Assembly: GCA_016930085.1 (NCBI GenBank)
Contig: JAFGHO010000008.1
Coordinates: 142,413 to 206,412 of the forward strand
Length of the DNA: 64,000 bases
DNA from: Spirochaetales bacterium
Lineage (GTDB): Bacteria > Spirochaetota > Spirochaetia > SZUA-6 > JAFGRV01
Direction of reading: 5' to 3'
In this document: positions 27,510 to 36,489 of the stretch, one piece after another
How the letters are laid out: every line of letters begins with the position of its first letter
How positions within the stretch are numbered: the first letter of the stretch is position 1
The notes under the pieces: model-generated
Databases searched by the model: none
Seen by the model: the letters and a program-made list of their open reading frames with translations, nothing else
Told to the model about the DNA's origin: nothing
Made by a program: the position numbers and the translations under genes

Positions 27510-28571
27510 ATGAATTTTCTTGAGATACAAATATTGGGGAACACGCTTCTTTCTATCGGTATTACCGTAATCATTCTTTTCTCGCTTGTTTTCTTCGTGA
27601 TTATTCTTCAGATGATCGTTGTCAGACGCCTGAGAAAATGGGCGAAAGAAAAGAATATGAGCAACACCGAATTCATCATCGGGCAGGTTCATAAAAATAT
27701 TTTTCCGCTTGTATATTTCTGGTGTTTCTGGATTTCGCTGCAGAACCTTACCCTTCCATCTCCCGTCAACACTTTTTTGGCGACAAGCGGGAAAGTGATC
27801 TTTTCTTTTTTTCTTGTCAAGGCGCTGATCTCGACCGTCAAACATATTATCAAGACCTATTGGAAGAAAAAAGAGGAAAACGGCGATACGAATAATACCA
27901 TCAAGGTGGTCTTCCCCGCCGTGACGATTTTTATCTGGATCGTCGGTGCTTTGTTCCTGATGGACAATATCGGTTTCGATATTTCAGGGCTTATAGCGGG
28001 GCTGGGCGTCGGGGGCATCGCCGTCGCGATTGCTTCACAATCGGTACTCGGAGACATTTTCAATTACTTCACGATTATCATCGACCGCCCTTTCGAGATC
28101 GGCGATTTTATTATCTTCGACAATCTGCTCGGGGTGGTCGAACATGTCGGTCTCAAATCGACGAGAATCCGGAGTCTATGGGGGGAACAGATCATTCTTT
28201 CGAACTCGGATCTCATGAAATCGAGGATCAAGAATTACAAACGAATGCAGGAACGGCGGGTCGAGTTCAAATTCGGTGTTGAATACGGGACGCCCCTTGA
28301 AAAACTGAAAAAAATTCCGGTCATGATACGGGAAATAATCGAAAACACTCAAAACACAAGGTTCGACCGCGCGCATTTTTCGAGTTACGCCGATTATTTT
28401 CTCGAATTCGTCGTTGTGTATTACATATACAGCGCGGATTACAATCTCTATATGGATATCCAGCAGGATATCAATTTCAAAATCAACGAACGTTTCAGGG
28501 AGAATGAGATCTCATTCGCGTTTCCTACAATGCAGGTGTATATGGACAGGCAGAACAAAACAGGTCAATAA
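27510..28571 (+). CDS. MscS-family mechanosensitive channel
   Basis: A 353-residue membrane channel that opens under membrane tension to release solutes. Four helices cover about 5-180: LLSIGITVIILFSLVFFVII, a second near 75-95, VFPAVTIFIWIVGALFLM, and the pore helix GLIAGLGVGGIAVAIASQSV, with the Gly/Ala packing typical of MscS TM3. The cytoplasmic beta domain follows (FEIGDFIIFDNLLGVVEHVG, then TRIRSLWGEQIILSNSDLM). The C-terminal alpha/beta vestibule completes it. An AAGGAAAAGG ribosome site lies upstream. It ends exactly where the convergent GGDEF-enzyme I gene ends. Confidence 0.93.
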   Translation: MNFLEIQILGNTLLSIGITVIILFSLVFFVIILQMIVVRRLRKWAKEKNMSNTEFIIGQVHKNIFPLVYFWCFWISLQNLTLPSPVNTFLATSGKVIFSFFLVKALISTVKHIIKTYWKKKEENGDTNNTIKVVFPAVTIFIWIVGALFLMDNIGFDISGLIAGLGVGGIAVAIASQSVLGDIFNYFTIIIDRPFEIGDFIIFDNLLGVVEHVGLKSTRIRSLWGEQIILSNSDLMKSRIKNYKRMQERRVEFKFGVEYGTPLEKLKKIPVMIREIIENTQNTRFDRAHFSSYADYFLEFVVVYYIYSADYNLYMDIQQDINFKINERFRENEISFAFPTMQVYMDRQNKTGQ

Positions 28572-30800
28572 TCAAATGATGTCGTCTATTTTTTTTCTTA
28601 ATTTTGGAATGGTTCGCGGCTGTACACTAAAATTACGCAGCCCCGCTTTAAGCAGGCGTTTCGTATAGGCGGTATTTCCCGCCAGTTCACCGCACACATC
28701 GCATTCGATACCCGTTTCGCGCGTTTTATCGACAATCCGTTTGATTATATCGATGGCGATATCGTTTCCCTTTCTGAAATAACCAGATACCTTGTTCTCT
28801 TCCCTGTCGGCGGCCATTATGTACTGTATCAAATCATTTGTTCCGATACTGACAAAGTCGATACAGTCGAGGATTTTATCGAGGAGAAAGACCGCGGAAG
28901 GTACTTCGATCATGGCCCCGAGCTTGAAATCATACCGGAATATTTTCTTTTTATTTTTCATTATCCTGTCTTTTATGTCTCTTACCCTTCCGACATCATC
29001 CGGAATCGTCACCATGGGAACAAGAACATTGACGGTAAAATGTTCACTCAGTAAAAAACACGCTTCGATCTGATCTTCAAGTAAATCCGGGTGTTCGAGG
29101 AGAAATCGGACTCCCATGATTCCCATTTTTCTATGATCGGTCTTTCCGGAATTTATATACGGCAGCGATTTGTCACCACCGATATCGAGCAGACGGATTG
29201 TGATCGGAATCGATTTGACGGGTTCGAACATCGAATATAATCTGTCATACAATTCATCCCGGGTCGGTTTTTGTGAATGCATCAAATAGATATATTCAAG
29301 GCGGGTCAATCCGATCGCGGCCGGACGGTATTTCGCGACAAGTTCGATATCTTCTTTCGTTTCGATATTCGCTTTGATTTTTATCAATTCGTTGTCTTTA
29401 CGCAACAATAAATCCCCTTTGTATTTCTTTTCAATATTCTCGATTTTAACCGATTTGCTTTTTTCAAGAAATTTATTCCTGTCATTCTCATTCGGGTTGA
29501 CGATAATCTTTCCCGTATCGCCGTTTAGTATGATTTCCGATTTGTCAGACAGATCGCCGTAGCTTGCGTTGATATGAGTCACATACGGAATATTGAACGC
29601 CCTTGCGAGAATACCTGCGTGGGAATATTCGCTTCCTTCTATGGAAATGATTCCATTCAATTTGGTTCTGTCGATATGGATAATGTCGGTGGGCAGTATG
29701 CGTTCGGCGAATATAATACTGTTTTTCGGCACGTGTTTTAAATGGTGAGTATTGATATGCATGAGTTTTCTAAGCAGTTTATTGCCGACGTCCGCGAAAT
29801 CTTTCCCCTTCGACTTGAAACTCGGCGTTGAAAATGAATTGAATTTGTTTTCGAGATTTATGAAAATACTTTTTATTACCGCCTCGCTGTTGATTCGTTT
29901 TTTCTTCAACTCGTTTTCTATTTTTTCAAGAAGCTCACGGTCCTTCAGGATAAGTTTGTGAGCGGTGATTATATCCGAATGTTTTTTATCGATTTTTTTA
30001 TCCAGAACATTTTGAAGCCGATCCAGATCGTCATATACATTCTCGACCGCTTCTCTGATACGCTGTAATTCGTTATCAAGATCAGAATCATTGATCGAAT
30101 ATATGTCCACTTCTCTTTTTATGAAATCCTTGTATTTGAAAAGAATACCCCGGGTTGTTCCTTTCACTATCGGCCGTCCCGTAAAGACCATGCGCTTTCT
30201 CTTTTTTTCGAAAGGTAAAACCTTTTGCCGTGCCTCCTCGATATGTTTCCCCCGATAGATGAATATTCTGTTTTTCCCCGTTTTCTTCGCCTTGTACAAC
30301 GCTTTATCCGCCGACTGTAACAACTTTTTATGAGTTTCAACGCCATGATCACCGAAAGTGGAGATCCCCATACTTAATGTGATCCGTTCATTAATCGAAT
30401 AATCGCTTATTGTCTTTTTCGCAAGTATATCCCTTACTTTGAAAGCGATACTCTTAGCTTCGGTATTGTTTGTTTCAGGCAGCAGAATGACGAACTCATC
30501 TCCGCCGTATCGATACAGCGTATCTGTGCTTCTGATATTCGAACCGATCGACTCCCCTACCCCGGTAAGGGCGGTATCGCCTGCGGCGTGACCGTAACAC
30601 TCATTGAAATATTTGAATTGATCGATATCGACGATGATGAGCGTGAACTTTCTTCCGTATCGTTTAGCCCGCTCGATTTCCCTCTCGATATCGGAATAGA
30701 GATTCGACGACGAATATATATCCTTCCTGGAACTTGTAACATTCTGTGCAGTTTTATCGTTCACTCTATTGTTAACCGGCATTATACTTATATAAATCAC
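28572..30800 (-). CDS. GGDEF diguanylate cyclase fused to PTS enzyme I-like protein
   Basis: A 742-residue two-part protein. Residues ~30-185 are a GGDEF domain with intact metal site (IIVDIDQFKYFNECYGHAAG), the active-site GGDEF at 99-103 and an inhibitory RxxD (RSTD, 90-93), so it should make c-di-GMP from GTP. Residues ~205-742 match PTS enzyme I. They include a phosphohistidine site (EGSEYSHAGILARAFNIPYV, His394), the PEP-binding Arg500 (IGLTRLEYIYLM) and Arg536 (IRLLDIGGDKSLPY), the metal region LGAMIEVPSAVFLL with SIGTNDLIQY, and Cys703 of DVCGELAGN, equivalent to the acid cysteine. Both halves therefore look competent. No HPr or EII gene is nearby. The GTG start has AAAAGG upstream; an ATG at codon 7 is an alternative. 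Confidence 0.92.
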   Translation of the reverse strand: MIYISIMPVNNRVNDKTAQNVTSSRKDIYSSSNLYSDIEREIERAKRYGRKFTLIIVDIDQFKYFNECYGHAAGDTALTGVGESIGSNIRSTDTLYRYGGDEFVILLPETNNTEAKSIAFKVRDILAKKTISDYSINERITLSMGISTFGDHGVETHKKLLQSADKALYKAKKTGKNRIFIYRGKHIEEARQKVLPFEKKRKRMVFTGRPIVKGTTRGILFKYKDFIKREVDIYSINDSDLDNELQRIREAVENVYDDLDRLQNVLDKKIDKKHSDIITAHKLILKDRELLEKIENELKKKRINSEAVIKSIFINLENKFNSFSTPSFKSKGKDFADVGNKLLRKLMHINTHHLKHVPKNSIIFAERILPTDIIHIDRTKLNGIISIEGSEYSHAGILARAFNIPYVTHINASYGDLSDKSEIILNGDTGKIIVNPNENDRNKFLEKSKSVKIENIEKKYKGDLLLRKDNELIKIKANIETKEDIELVAKYRPAAIGLTRLEYIYLMHSQKPTRDELYDRLYSMFEPVKSIPITIRLLDIGGDKSLPYINSGKTDHRKMGIMGVRFLLEHPDLLEDQIEACFLLSEHFTVNVLVPMVTIPDDVGRVRDIKDRIMKNKKKIFRYDFKLGAMIEVPSAVFLLDKILDCIDFVSIGTNDLIQYIMAADREENKVSGYFRKGNDIAIDIIKRIVDKTRETGIECDVCGELAGNTAYTKRLLKAGLRNFSVQPRTIPKLRKKIDDII

Positions 30801-30952
30801 TTTTTACCTTTTAAAAACACTCTCTCTCTTCTTTTTACTATCCTTTTTCACTAAAATCCGTACGGCCTCGCACAAGGTTTCTCATAATGAGGAATGACAT
30901 CAACAGAAAAATGATTTTACCGGTGTCAATTCAATAGTATCGTCTGATATGC

Positions 30953-30958
30953 TATAAT
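30953..30958 (+). promoter_or_regulatory. -10 element of the PRC-barrel gene
   Basis: A perfect TATAAT ends 23 nt before the ATG at 30981, in the divergent region after the GGDEF-enzyme I gene. Transcription would begin near 30965. The matching -35 is poor (TTCAAT with 17-nt spacing). This position makes an ATG at 30963 unlikely and supports the ATG at 30981 as the true start. Confidence 0.5.
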
Positions 30959-30980
30959 TAAAATGAAAGGGGTGGCCAAT

Positions 30981-31646
30981 ATGTACACATCATTAAAAGA
31001 GTTATCAAATTACAGGATCCTGACTCATGAGGGAGAAATCGGCAAGGTTAGCGATTTCTATTTCGACGAACATATATGGACCGTTCGATACATTGTCGTC
31101 AACACGGGAGGTTTGATTCTCAAGAATCTCGTTTTGTTGTCCCCGATTTTCGTCGACGGCATCGATAACGACAAAAAGGATATAAAGGTCGATTTGACGA
31201 AAGATCAGGTTGAAAATTCACCGGATATCGATACGGCGAAACCGCTTTCCCGATTGAAGGAAATTGAAATATCGCGGTATTATCAAACAGGATTTTACTG
31301 GACGGGTTACAGTACATGGGGAATGGGGGGACTTCCCGCCGGACTCAGAAACATCTCAAAATCTCAGCCGGCTGAAAATATAACGGACGAGGAAACGTAT
31401 TTACGAAGCATGGATGAAGTATGCGGCTATCACGTGGAGACGAAAACCGGGGGATTGGGACACATCAGTGATATCATCATCAACCGTAATAACTGGGAGA
31501 TTGATTTTTTCGTTTTGAACACAGGAAATATTTTCCCCGGTGAGGATATAGAGGTCAGTATTCGATGGATCGATTCGATCAGATGGGAAACACGGAAAGT
31601 GTATATCAAGCTTCCGAAAGAACTGGTAAAAAGCGCCGGGAAATGA
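30981..31646 (+). CDS. Protein with two PRC-barrel domains
   Basis: A 221-residue protein with two PRC-barrel-type beta domains. The first is at about 1-80 (LTHEGEIGKVSDFYFDEHIW, then VRYIVVNTGGLILKNLVLLS). The second is in the C-terminal half (GYHVETKTGGLGHISDIIIN, then WEIDFFVLNTGNIFPGEDIE). PRC barrels occur in photosynthetic reaction-centre H subunits, RimM and many stand-alone stress or adaptor proteins. Here there is no partner domain, so the role is unknown. AAAGGGGTGG precedes the ATG, and a TATAAT element lies upstream. No membrane segment or signal peptide is seen. Confidence 0.82.
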   Translation: MYTSLKELSNYRILTHEGEIGKVSDFYFDEHIWTVRYIVVNTGGLILKNLVLLSPIFVDGIDNDKKDIKVDLTKDQVENSPDIDTAKPLSRLKEIEISRYYQTGFYWTGYSTWGMGGLPAGLRNISKSQPAENITDEETYLRSMDEVCGYHVETKTGGLGHISDIIINRNNWEIDFFVLNTGNIFPGEDIEVSIRWIDSIRWETRKVYIKLPKELVKSAGK

Positions 31647-31768
31647 GAAAGGGATATATAGAGATAAAGATAAGCAGAAAACGGAATAAATCCAATGCTT
31701 TTCGTTTCAACTATGGAATAAGATATATTATATACATTTCATTTAATTAATCGATAAGGAGGTTTATC

Positions 31769-32104
31769 ATGAGTTTTGTCGAAAGAATGAAACAAACCAT
31801 CGCCAAGGGATATGAAAACGCATCGAGTTTGTTGACCGATGCGGCGGAGAAAGCGAAAGAGCTCGGTGAAAAAGGTATCCTTGAATACGAGATAAAAAAA
31901 CTCGAAAAGGAAGTGGAGAATCTGATGCCGGTATTGGGGAGTGAAATCTACGCGATGTACAGTGAAAAAAAGCTGAAAATACTGGACGAGGCGGACGACG
32001 TCCAAAAAATACTCACGGATATCCGGACAAAGGAAGACCTGATCAACAAAAAGGAGGAAACACTTTCACGATTGAAAGAAGAACACGAAAAGGGAGACGG
32101 GTAA
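31769..32104 (+). CDS. Small coiled-coil protein, function unknown
   Basis: A 111-residue, highly charged helical protein with heptad-like hydrophobic spacing through most of its length (EYEIKKLEKEVENLMPVLGS, then KTKEDLINKKEETLSRLKEE-like repeats). It has no signal peptide, Cys or catalytic motif. The general appearance recalls small cytoplasmic coiled-coil or phasin-like proteins, without enough to assign a family. A strong ribosome site, ATAAGGAGGTTTATC, precedes the ATG, so it is well translated. It lies between the PRC-barrel gene and the diadenylate-cyclase-domain gene. Confidence 0.7.
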   Translation: MSFVERMKQTIAKGYENASSLLTDAAEKAKELGEKGILEYEIKKLEKEVENLMPVLGSEIYAMYSEKKLKILDEADDVQKILTDIRTKEDLINKKEETLSRLKEEHEKGDG

Positions 32105-32209
32105 CGAATCGAAAAGCGTTCCATTTAAGAAAACAGGATATGAAAAATCATGGTGATGAGGTATGCAGCAAGGTGATGATATTTTTTCTTTTACTCAGAC
32201 GGTGGAATT

Positions 32210-32836
32210 GTGGATACGAATAAAATTGTCAATACACGATACCATTCGGATGGAATTATTTCCGATGTACTCGATAAATGCCGTTCCATCAATGGCAATA
32301 TACCGAAAGATATTCTGAAACGACTTATAATCCTTGCCATAGAAATTTCACGGGAAGGGAGAGAGGGTAGAAAAATCGGGACGTTGTTTGTTATCGGAGA
32401 CGAAAAAAAAGTCATGAAACGATCGAAAACCCTCATCCTCGATCCGCTGAAAGGTCATTCCGATAAAATCAAAACACTCGATAATATCAATTTCCGCGAG
32501 ACAGTCAAGGAACTCGCCCAACTTGACGGCGCATTCGTCATTTCGGATAAAGGCATTTTCATATCCGCGACTCGTTATATTTCAACAGATTTCAAAAATA
32601 TCAGGATTCCGCTTGGTCTCGGAAGCCGTCACCTTGCTGCGGCCTCGATTACACAGGCAACCGCTTCAATAGCCGTGGTCGTGTCCGAAAGTTCGGTGGT
32701 AAGAATATTCATAGAAGGAAGACTGATTTCTGAAATACTTCCCGAGTTATGGCTTATACAGCGCGCGAGGAAAATACGAAAAGACAGGGAAATAAAAAAA
32801 ATGGTCGGGAAAAATATAACCGATGATATACATTAA
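32210..32836 (+). CDS. DAC-domain protein, probable c-di-AMP synthase
   Basis: A 208-residue cytoplasmic protein with a DisA_N/DAC nucleotidyltransferase domain. Visible signature parts are the DGA triplet (ELAQLDGAFVISDKGIF, residues 106-108) and the second motif GSRHLAAASITQATASIAVV (139-142). The canonical second motif is RHR; here the last Arg is Leu (RHL), a form I associate with archaeal-type DAC proteins, so activity is likely but not certain. It has no membrane helices (unlike CdaA) and no DNA-binding part (unlike DisA). The GTG start has GGTGG upstream; no ATG fits. ftsH begins 53 nt downstream, probably in the same transcript. A PgpH-type c-di-AMP phosphodiesterase is encoded at 52.4-54.7 kb. 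Confidence 0.82.
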   Translation: MDTNKIVNTRYHSDGIISDVLDKCRSINGNIPKDILKRLIILAIEISREGREGRKIGTLFVIGDEKKVMKRSKTLILDPLKGHSDKIKTLDNINFRETVKELAQLDGAFVISDKGIFISATRYISTDFKNIRIPLGLGSRHLAAASITQATASIAVVVSESSVVRIFIEGRLISEILPELWLIQRARKIRKDREIKKMVGKNITDDIH

Positions 32837-32888
32837 TTCGATGCGTAAAAACTTTGCCCTCTTGAAATGGAAGGAGACAGACGGATAG

Positions 32889-34754
32889 ATGGATAATAAA
32901 ACTGATAATAAAAACGGTGAAAACAAACAGCCGCATAATAATTCCTTTATGCACAAACTGAAACCCTACCGGTTTATCATTTTTATTACCCTTATTTTTC
33001 TCATTCCCTGGATTTTTACCTTTGTGATTCAATTGGGACAAACCGGTCAAATAGATTATTCGGTATTCTTAAGAGAACTCGACAAAGGAAATATAGAATC
33101 GATAAACATCAAAGGCGAGGAAATTTCCGGAAAATTTAAAAATCCCGTCGAAGAAGGGACGTCATATTTCAAGACATATGTTCCGTATTATATCAATGAA
33201 TCGACATTGTCCACGTTGAAAGACAATAACGTCGCCATTACGACACAGCCATCGGGAGGACCGTCATTGTTCGGAATTATTCTCAATTTACTGCCTTTCG
33301 CCATCATATTCTGGATTTTTTTCAGGGCTTCAAAAACCATGCGTGAACAGGGACAAAGCATATTTCAGGTCGGAAAAAGCAAGGCGAAACTGTACAAACG
33401 GGAAAAAACCAAAACGACCTTCGGCGATATCGCTGGTCTCGAGGGGGTCATCGCGGAATTGCAGGAGGTTGTCGACTTTCTTAAAAATCCTTCAAAATAC
33501 AGCAAACTCGGGGCGAAATCGCCTAAAGGAGTGCTGCTTGTCGGGCCGCCTGGAACGGGAAAGACACTGATCGCACGGGCCGTCGCATCCGAATCGAATG
33601 TTCCGTTTTTCAGTATTTCCGGTTCGGATTTCGTCGAGATGTTCGTCGGGGTCGGCGCTTCGCGCGTCCGCGATCTGTTCAACGAAGCGAAAAAAGCCGC
33701 CCCCAGCATCATCTTTATCGACGAACTCGATTCTATCGGCAGACGCCGTGGTACGGGACTGGGCGGCGGCCATGATGAACGGGAACAGACCCTGAACCAG
33801 ATGTTGTCCGAAATCGACGGATTCGAAAAGGATGAAAAGACGATCATCCTCGCAGCGACAAACAGGCCGGATGTTCTGGATCCGGCGCTTTTAAGACCCG
33901 GACGCTTCGACCGCAGAGTCACCGTCGGATTACCGGCGCTGAAAGATCGCGAAGCGATCCTGAAGATACACATTAAAAACAAACCTGCCGGCAGCGATAT
34001 CAACCTCCGGGCCGTGGCGCAAAGCACCCCCGGATTCAGCGGCGCCGATCTTGAAAATCTCCTCAATGAAGGAGCCCTTATCGCCGCGAGAAAAAACAAA
34101 CATAAAATCGAACAATCGGATCTGAATGAGGCGAAAGATAAAATCGTCCTGGGTCTCGAACGGAAAAGCATCATCCTCACGGAAGAGGAACGCAGAATGG
34201 TCGCCTATCATGAAGCCGGTCACGCGCTGGTTGCTGAACTATTGCCGGAAACGGAGCCTGTTTATAAGGTCTCCATCATTCCCCGGGATTTTTCCATGGG
34301 AGTCACACAGCAGATGCAGGAAGGCGACAAATATCTGTTGAAAAAATCATACATCCTCCAGCGAATCAGCGTATTGATGGGCGGACGCGCGGCAGAAGAC
34401 GTAAAATTACATACGATGACGAGCGGTGCGGAAAACGATTTGAAAGAGGCGCAGAAGCTTGTGAGAAAAATGATCCTCGACTGGGGAATGGGCGAAAAGT
34501 TTTCAAACATATCGTTCGGCAGTCAGCGGCAGCAGGTTTTTCTCGGGGAAGAGATAGCGCACAGAAGAGATTTCAGTGAAGAAAGCAACAAACTCATCGA
34601 CGAAGAAATCATTCAAATTCTATCACAATGTTATGAACGATCCGTCCTCATCATAAAAGAACATGCTTCACAACTCGACAGTATCGTCGACCGGCTTCTT
34701 GCGAAAGAAGAGATACAGGGAGAGGAAATAAAAAATATAATCGGTACATCATAA
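32889..34754 (+). CDS. ftsH: ATP-dependent zinc metalloprotease FtsH
   Basis: Membrane-anchored AAA+ protease that degrades misfolded membrane proteins and regulatory substrates. The 621-residue protein has two membrane helices (about 27-50, [20 protein letters not shown], and 118-140, [19 protein letters not shown]) flanking the periplasmic domain. The AAA+ domain has [21 protein letters not shown] and the second region of homology [19 protein letters not shown]. The M41 protease domain has [12 protein letters not shown] with zinc-binding histidines and the catalytic Glu. The aspartate ligand is expected in the segment [21 protein letters not shown] precedes the ATG. Confidence 0.96.
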   Translation: MDNKTDNKNGENKQPHNNSFMHKLKPYRFIIFITLIFLIPWIFTFVIQLGQTGQIDYSVFLRELDKGNIESINIKGEEISGKFKNPVEEGTSYFKTYVPYYINESTLSTLKDNNVAITTQPSGGPSLFGIILNLLPFAIIFWIFFRASKTMREQGQSIFQVGKSKAKLYKREKTKTTFGDIAGLEGVIAELQEVVDFLKNPSKYSKLGAKSPKGVLLVGPPGTGKTLIARAVASESNVPFFSISGSDFVEMFVGVGASRVRDLFNEAKKAAPSIIFIDELDSIGRRRGTGLGGGHDEREQTLNQMLSEIDGFEKDEKTIILAATNRPDVLDPALLRPGRFDRRVTVGLPALKDREAILKIHIKNKPAGSDINLRAVAQSTPGFSGADLENLLNEGALIAARKNKHKIEQSDLNEAKDKIVLGLERKSIILTEEERRMVAYHEAGHALVAELLPETEPVYKVSIIPRDFSMGVTQQMQEGDKYLLKKSYILQRISVLMGGRAAEDVKLHTMTSGAENDLKEAQKLVRKMILDWGMGEKFSNISFGSQRQQVFLGEEIAHRRDFSEESNKLIDEEIIQILSQCYERSVLIIKEHASQLDSIVDRLLAKEEIQGEEIKNIIGTS

Positions 34755-34885
34755 AGGGAGAGCGTACCATACGATATGGTTATCCGGAAAAATATCATGT
34801 AAATCATACTTTAGGACAATGAAAGAAACGATCGATTCGTGTAGCGTTGTTCATATATTACATTTCATAAAAAAGGAGAACATAT

Positions 34886-35314
34886 ATGGAGAATTTATTC
34901 ATCTGCAAAACTTGCGGACACATTTCATTCGGCGGCGCGCCGGATGCGTGTCCCGTCTGTAAAACACCGGGATCCGGGTTTACTCAAAAAAATGAAGCAA
35001 TCGCACCCCCCGACAAGGAAGGACACGAAAAACATCTTCCCGTACTCGCGGTCAGCAATACGTGCGGGCTTCTCGACGGGTGCAAGGACATCAATATCAA
35101 AATAGGGGAGACGACCCATCCCATGAAAAAGGAGCACTGGATCAACTGGATCGATGTCTATGTCAACGGGAATTTCGCTTCGAGATATATCATGTATCCC
35201 GACAACCTCATGCCCGCTTTGGGTGTTCATTTTAAAGACGATGTTTCGGGTACGGTGACCGTCATCGAGTATTGCAATGTCCACGGTTACTGGAAATCCG
35301 AGACGACGCTTTAA
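34886..35314 (+). CDS. Rubredoxin-like / superoxide reductase fusion (desulfoferrodoxin-like)
   Basis: A 142-residue two-domain redox protein. The N terminus has a rubredoxin-like four-Cys site (ICKTCGHISF and ACPVCKTPGS, residues 7-25), of the rubrerythrin type rather than the desulforedoxin type. The C-terminal superoxide-reductase domain shows His50 (EKHLPVL), His78 (TTHPMKK), His84 (EHWINW), Cys130 and His133 (IEYCNVHGYW). Two more cysteines (60 and 66) occur in NTCGLLDGCKD. The single electron-transfer plus catalytic arrangement should let it receive electrons directly. AAAAAGGAGAACATAT precedes the ATG. It heads the redox cluster to its right. Confidence 0.88.
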   Translation: MENLFICKTCGHISFGGAPDACPVCKTPGSGFTQKNEAIAPPDKEGHEKHLPVLAVSNTCGLLDGCKDINIKIGETTHPMKKEHWINWIDVYVNGNFASRYIMYPDNLMPALGVHFKDDVSGTVTVIEYCNVHGYWKSETTL

Positions 35315-35332
35315 TCCGGATTCATAAAAAAA

Positions 35333-35449
35333 CCGGTGACGTGATACCGAAAAAGGTAACCCACCGGCTGTGACGGGACCACATGACAATACGGAAGATC
35401 CCGTCATGGACAATGACGTGTATGGGAAATGTTTGCAAAGCCATACACG
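35333..35449 (+). promoter_or_regulatory. Three-hairpin structured leader before the DHODH-like gene
   Basis: The 152-nt spacer contains three tandem hairpins. H1 (35333-35367) pairs CCGGTG with CACCGG and, inside, TACC with GGTA. H2 (35371-35406) pairs TGACGGGA with TCCCGTCA, extendable to 11 pairs with G-U. H3 (35417-35449) pairs CGTGTATGG with CCATACACG. The H2 right arm can also pair forward: CGTCAT (35402-35407) with ATGACG (35413-35418), which would break both H2 and H3. The ribosome site AAAAGGAGAG follows 2 nt after H3. This looks like a switchable leader or attenuator, but it matches no riboswitch class I could recall. Confidence 0.5.
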
Positions 35450-35466
35450 GAAAAGGAGAGAAAAAA

Positions 35467-36483
35467 ATGGCAGATCTATCGATTTCCTATATGGGGATAC
35501 CATTGAAAAATCCTGTCATAGCGGGCGCTTCCGGTTTGACTGCGCACATGGATACGATTAAAAAAATCGAGGACGCGGGGGCGGGGGCTTTGGTGTGTAA
35601 ATCGCTGTTCGAGGAAGAAGTCAACCTGGAATCTTTACAACAACAGCGAGATCTTCATAAATACGACGACTGGCACGCTGAGATGATCACGATATTCCCG
35701 GATATCAAAAAAAGCGGACCGGAAAACCATCTCTATTGGGTGAGAAAAACCAAAGAGACGGTCGGTATTCCGGTCATTGCCAGTCTGAACGCGGTACAGG
35801 AAAAAACGTGGGTAGCATATTCCGGGCTTCTCGAACAAACGGGCGTCGACGGACTCGAAATCAATTTGTATACCTCACCCGTCTATCATCTCGAGGCTTC
35901 GGATAACATCGAAGATGAACAAATAGCGATATTGAAAAAAATAAGGGAGGCGGTCAGTGTGCCGGTCAGTGTGAAATTGAGTCCGTATTACACGAATGTC
36001 GCCAATTTCATCACCAGGTGTGAAGAAATCGGCATCGATGGATTCGTTCTTTTCAACCGTCATTTTCAGTCTTCCATCGACATCGACAAGGAAGACATTA
36101 TATTTCCGTTCAACTTCAGCCGTAAGGAGGATGCCCTCCTCTCGCTTCGCTATGCCGGCCTTCTTTACGGCAACGTGACCGGGACGATTTGCAGCAGCAA
36201 CGGTATTACCGACGCCGATGACGCAATCAGGGTGTTGCTCGCGGGAAGCGGTGCGGTCCAGGTCGTCAGTACCCTTTTTAGAAACGGGATCGGGCATCTG
36301 TCGTCGATAATCGACGGGATAGCTTCATGGATGGATAAAAAAGGATACGGATGCATCGATGATTTCAGAGGAAAAATGAGCAGGGAAAGACTCGGGATAA
36401 AAGATACGTGGATATACAAACGAACGCAATATATCAGGATGCTCATGCAGAACAGCGAATCCCTGATGAAAAAGGTACTGTGA
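35467..36483 (+). CDS. Dihydroorotate dehydrogenase-like flavoprotein
   Basis: A 338-residue TIM-barrel protein of the FMN-binding dihydroorotate dehydrogenase superfamily. Seen are the N-terminal LSISYMGIPLKNPVIAGASG, the barrel-strand segments VPVSVKLSPYYTNVANFITR and GIDGFVLFNRHFQSS, and the C-terminal phosphate-binding part CSSNGITDADDAIRVLLAGS with GAVQVVSTLFRNG. The catalytic Cys/Ser loop of true PyrD enzymes (NxSCPN) is replaced by GLEINLYTSPVYH, so oxidation of dihydroorotate is doubtful; such 'DHODH-like' proteins are common in anaerobes with unknown substrate. The ATG at 35467 has AAAAGGAGAG upstream. A structured leader precedes it and a peroxiredoxin fusion follows after 6 nt. Confidence 0.82.
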   Translation: MADLSISYMGIPLKNPVIAGASGLTAHMDTIKKIEDAGAGALVCKSLFEEEVNLESLQQQRDLHKYDDWHAEMITIFPDIKKSGPENHLYWVRKTKETVGIPVIASLNAVQEKTWVAYSGLLEQTGVDGLEINLYTSPVYHLEASDNIEDEQIAILKKIREAVSVPVSVKLSPYYTNVANFITRCEEIGIDGFVLFNRHFQSSIDIDKEDIIFPFNFSRKEDALLSLRYAGLLYGNVTGTICSSNGITDADDAIRVLLAGSGAVQVVSTLFRNGIGHLSSIIDGIASWMDKKGYGCIDDFRGKMSRERLGIKDTWIYKRTQYIRMLMQNSESLMKKVL

Positions 36484-36489
36484 ATATAA

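Noticed and set aside
34775..34789. Short palindrome ACCATA-CGA-TATGGT before the superoxide-reductase fusion gene
   Set aside because: A 6-bp arm palindrome is expected by chance in 64 kb and no promoter could be aligned with it.
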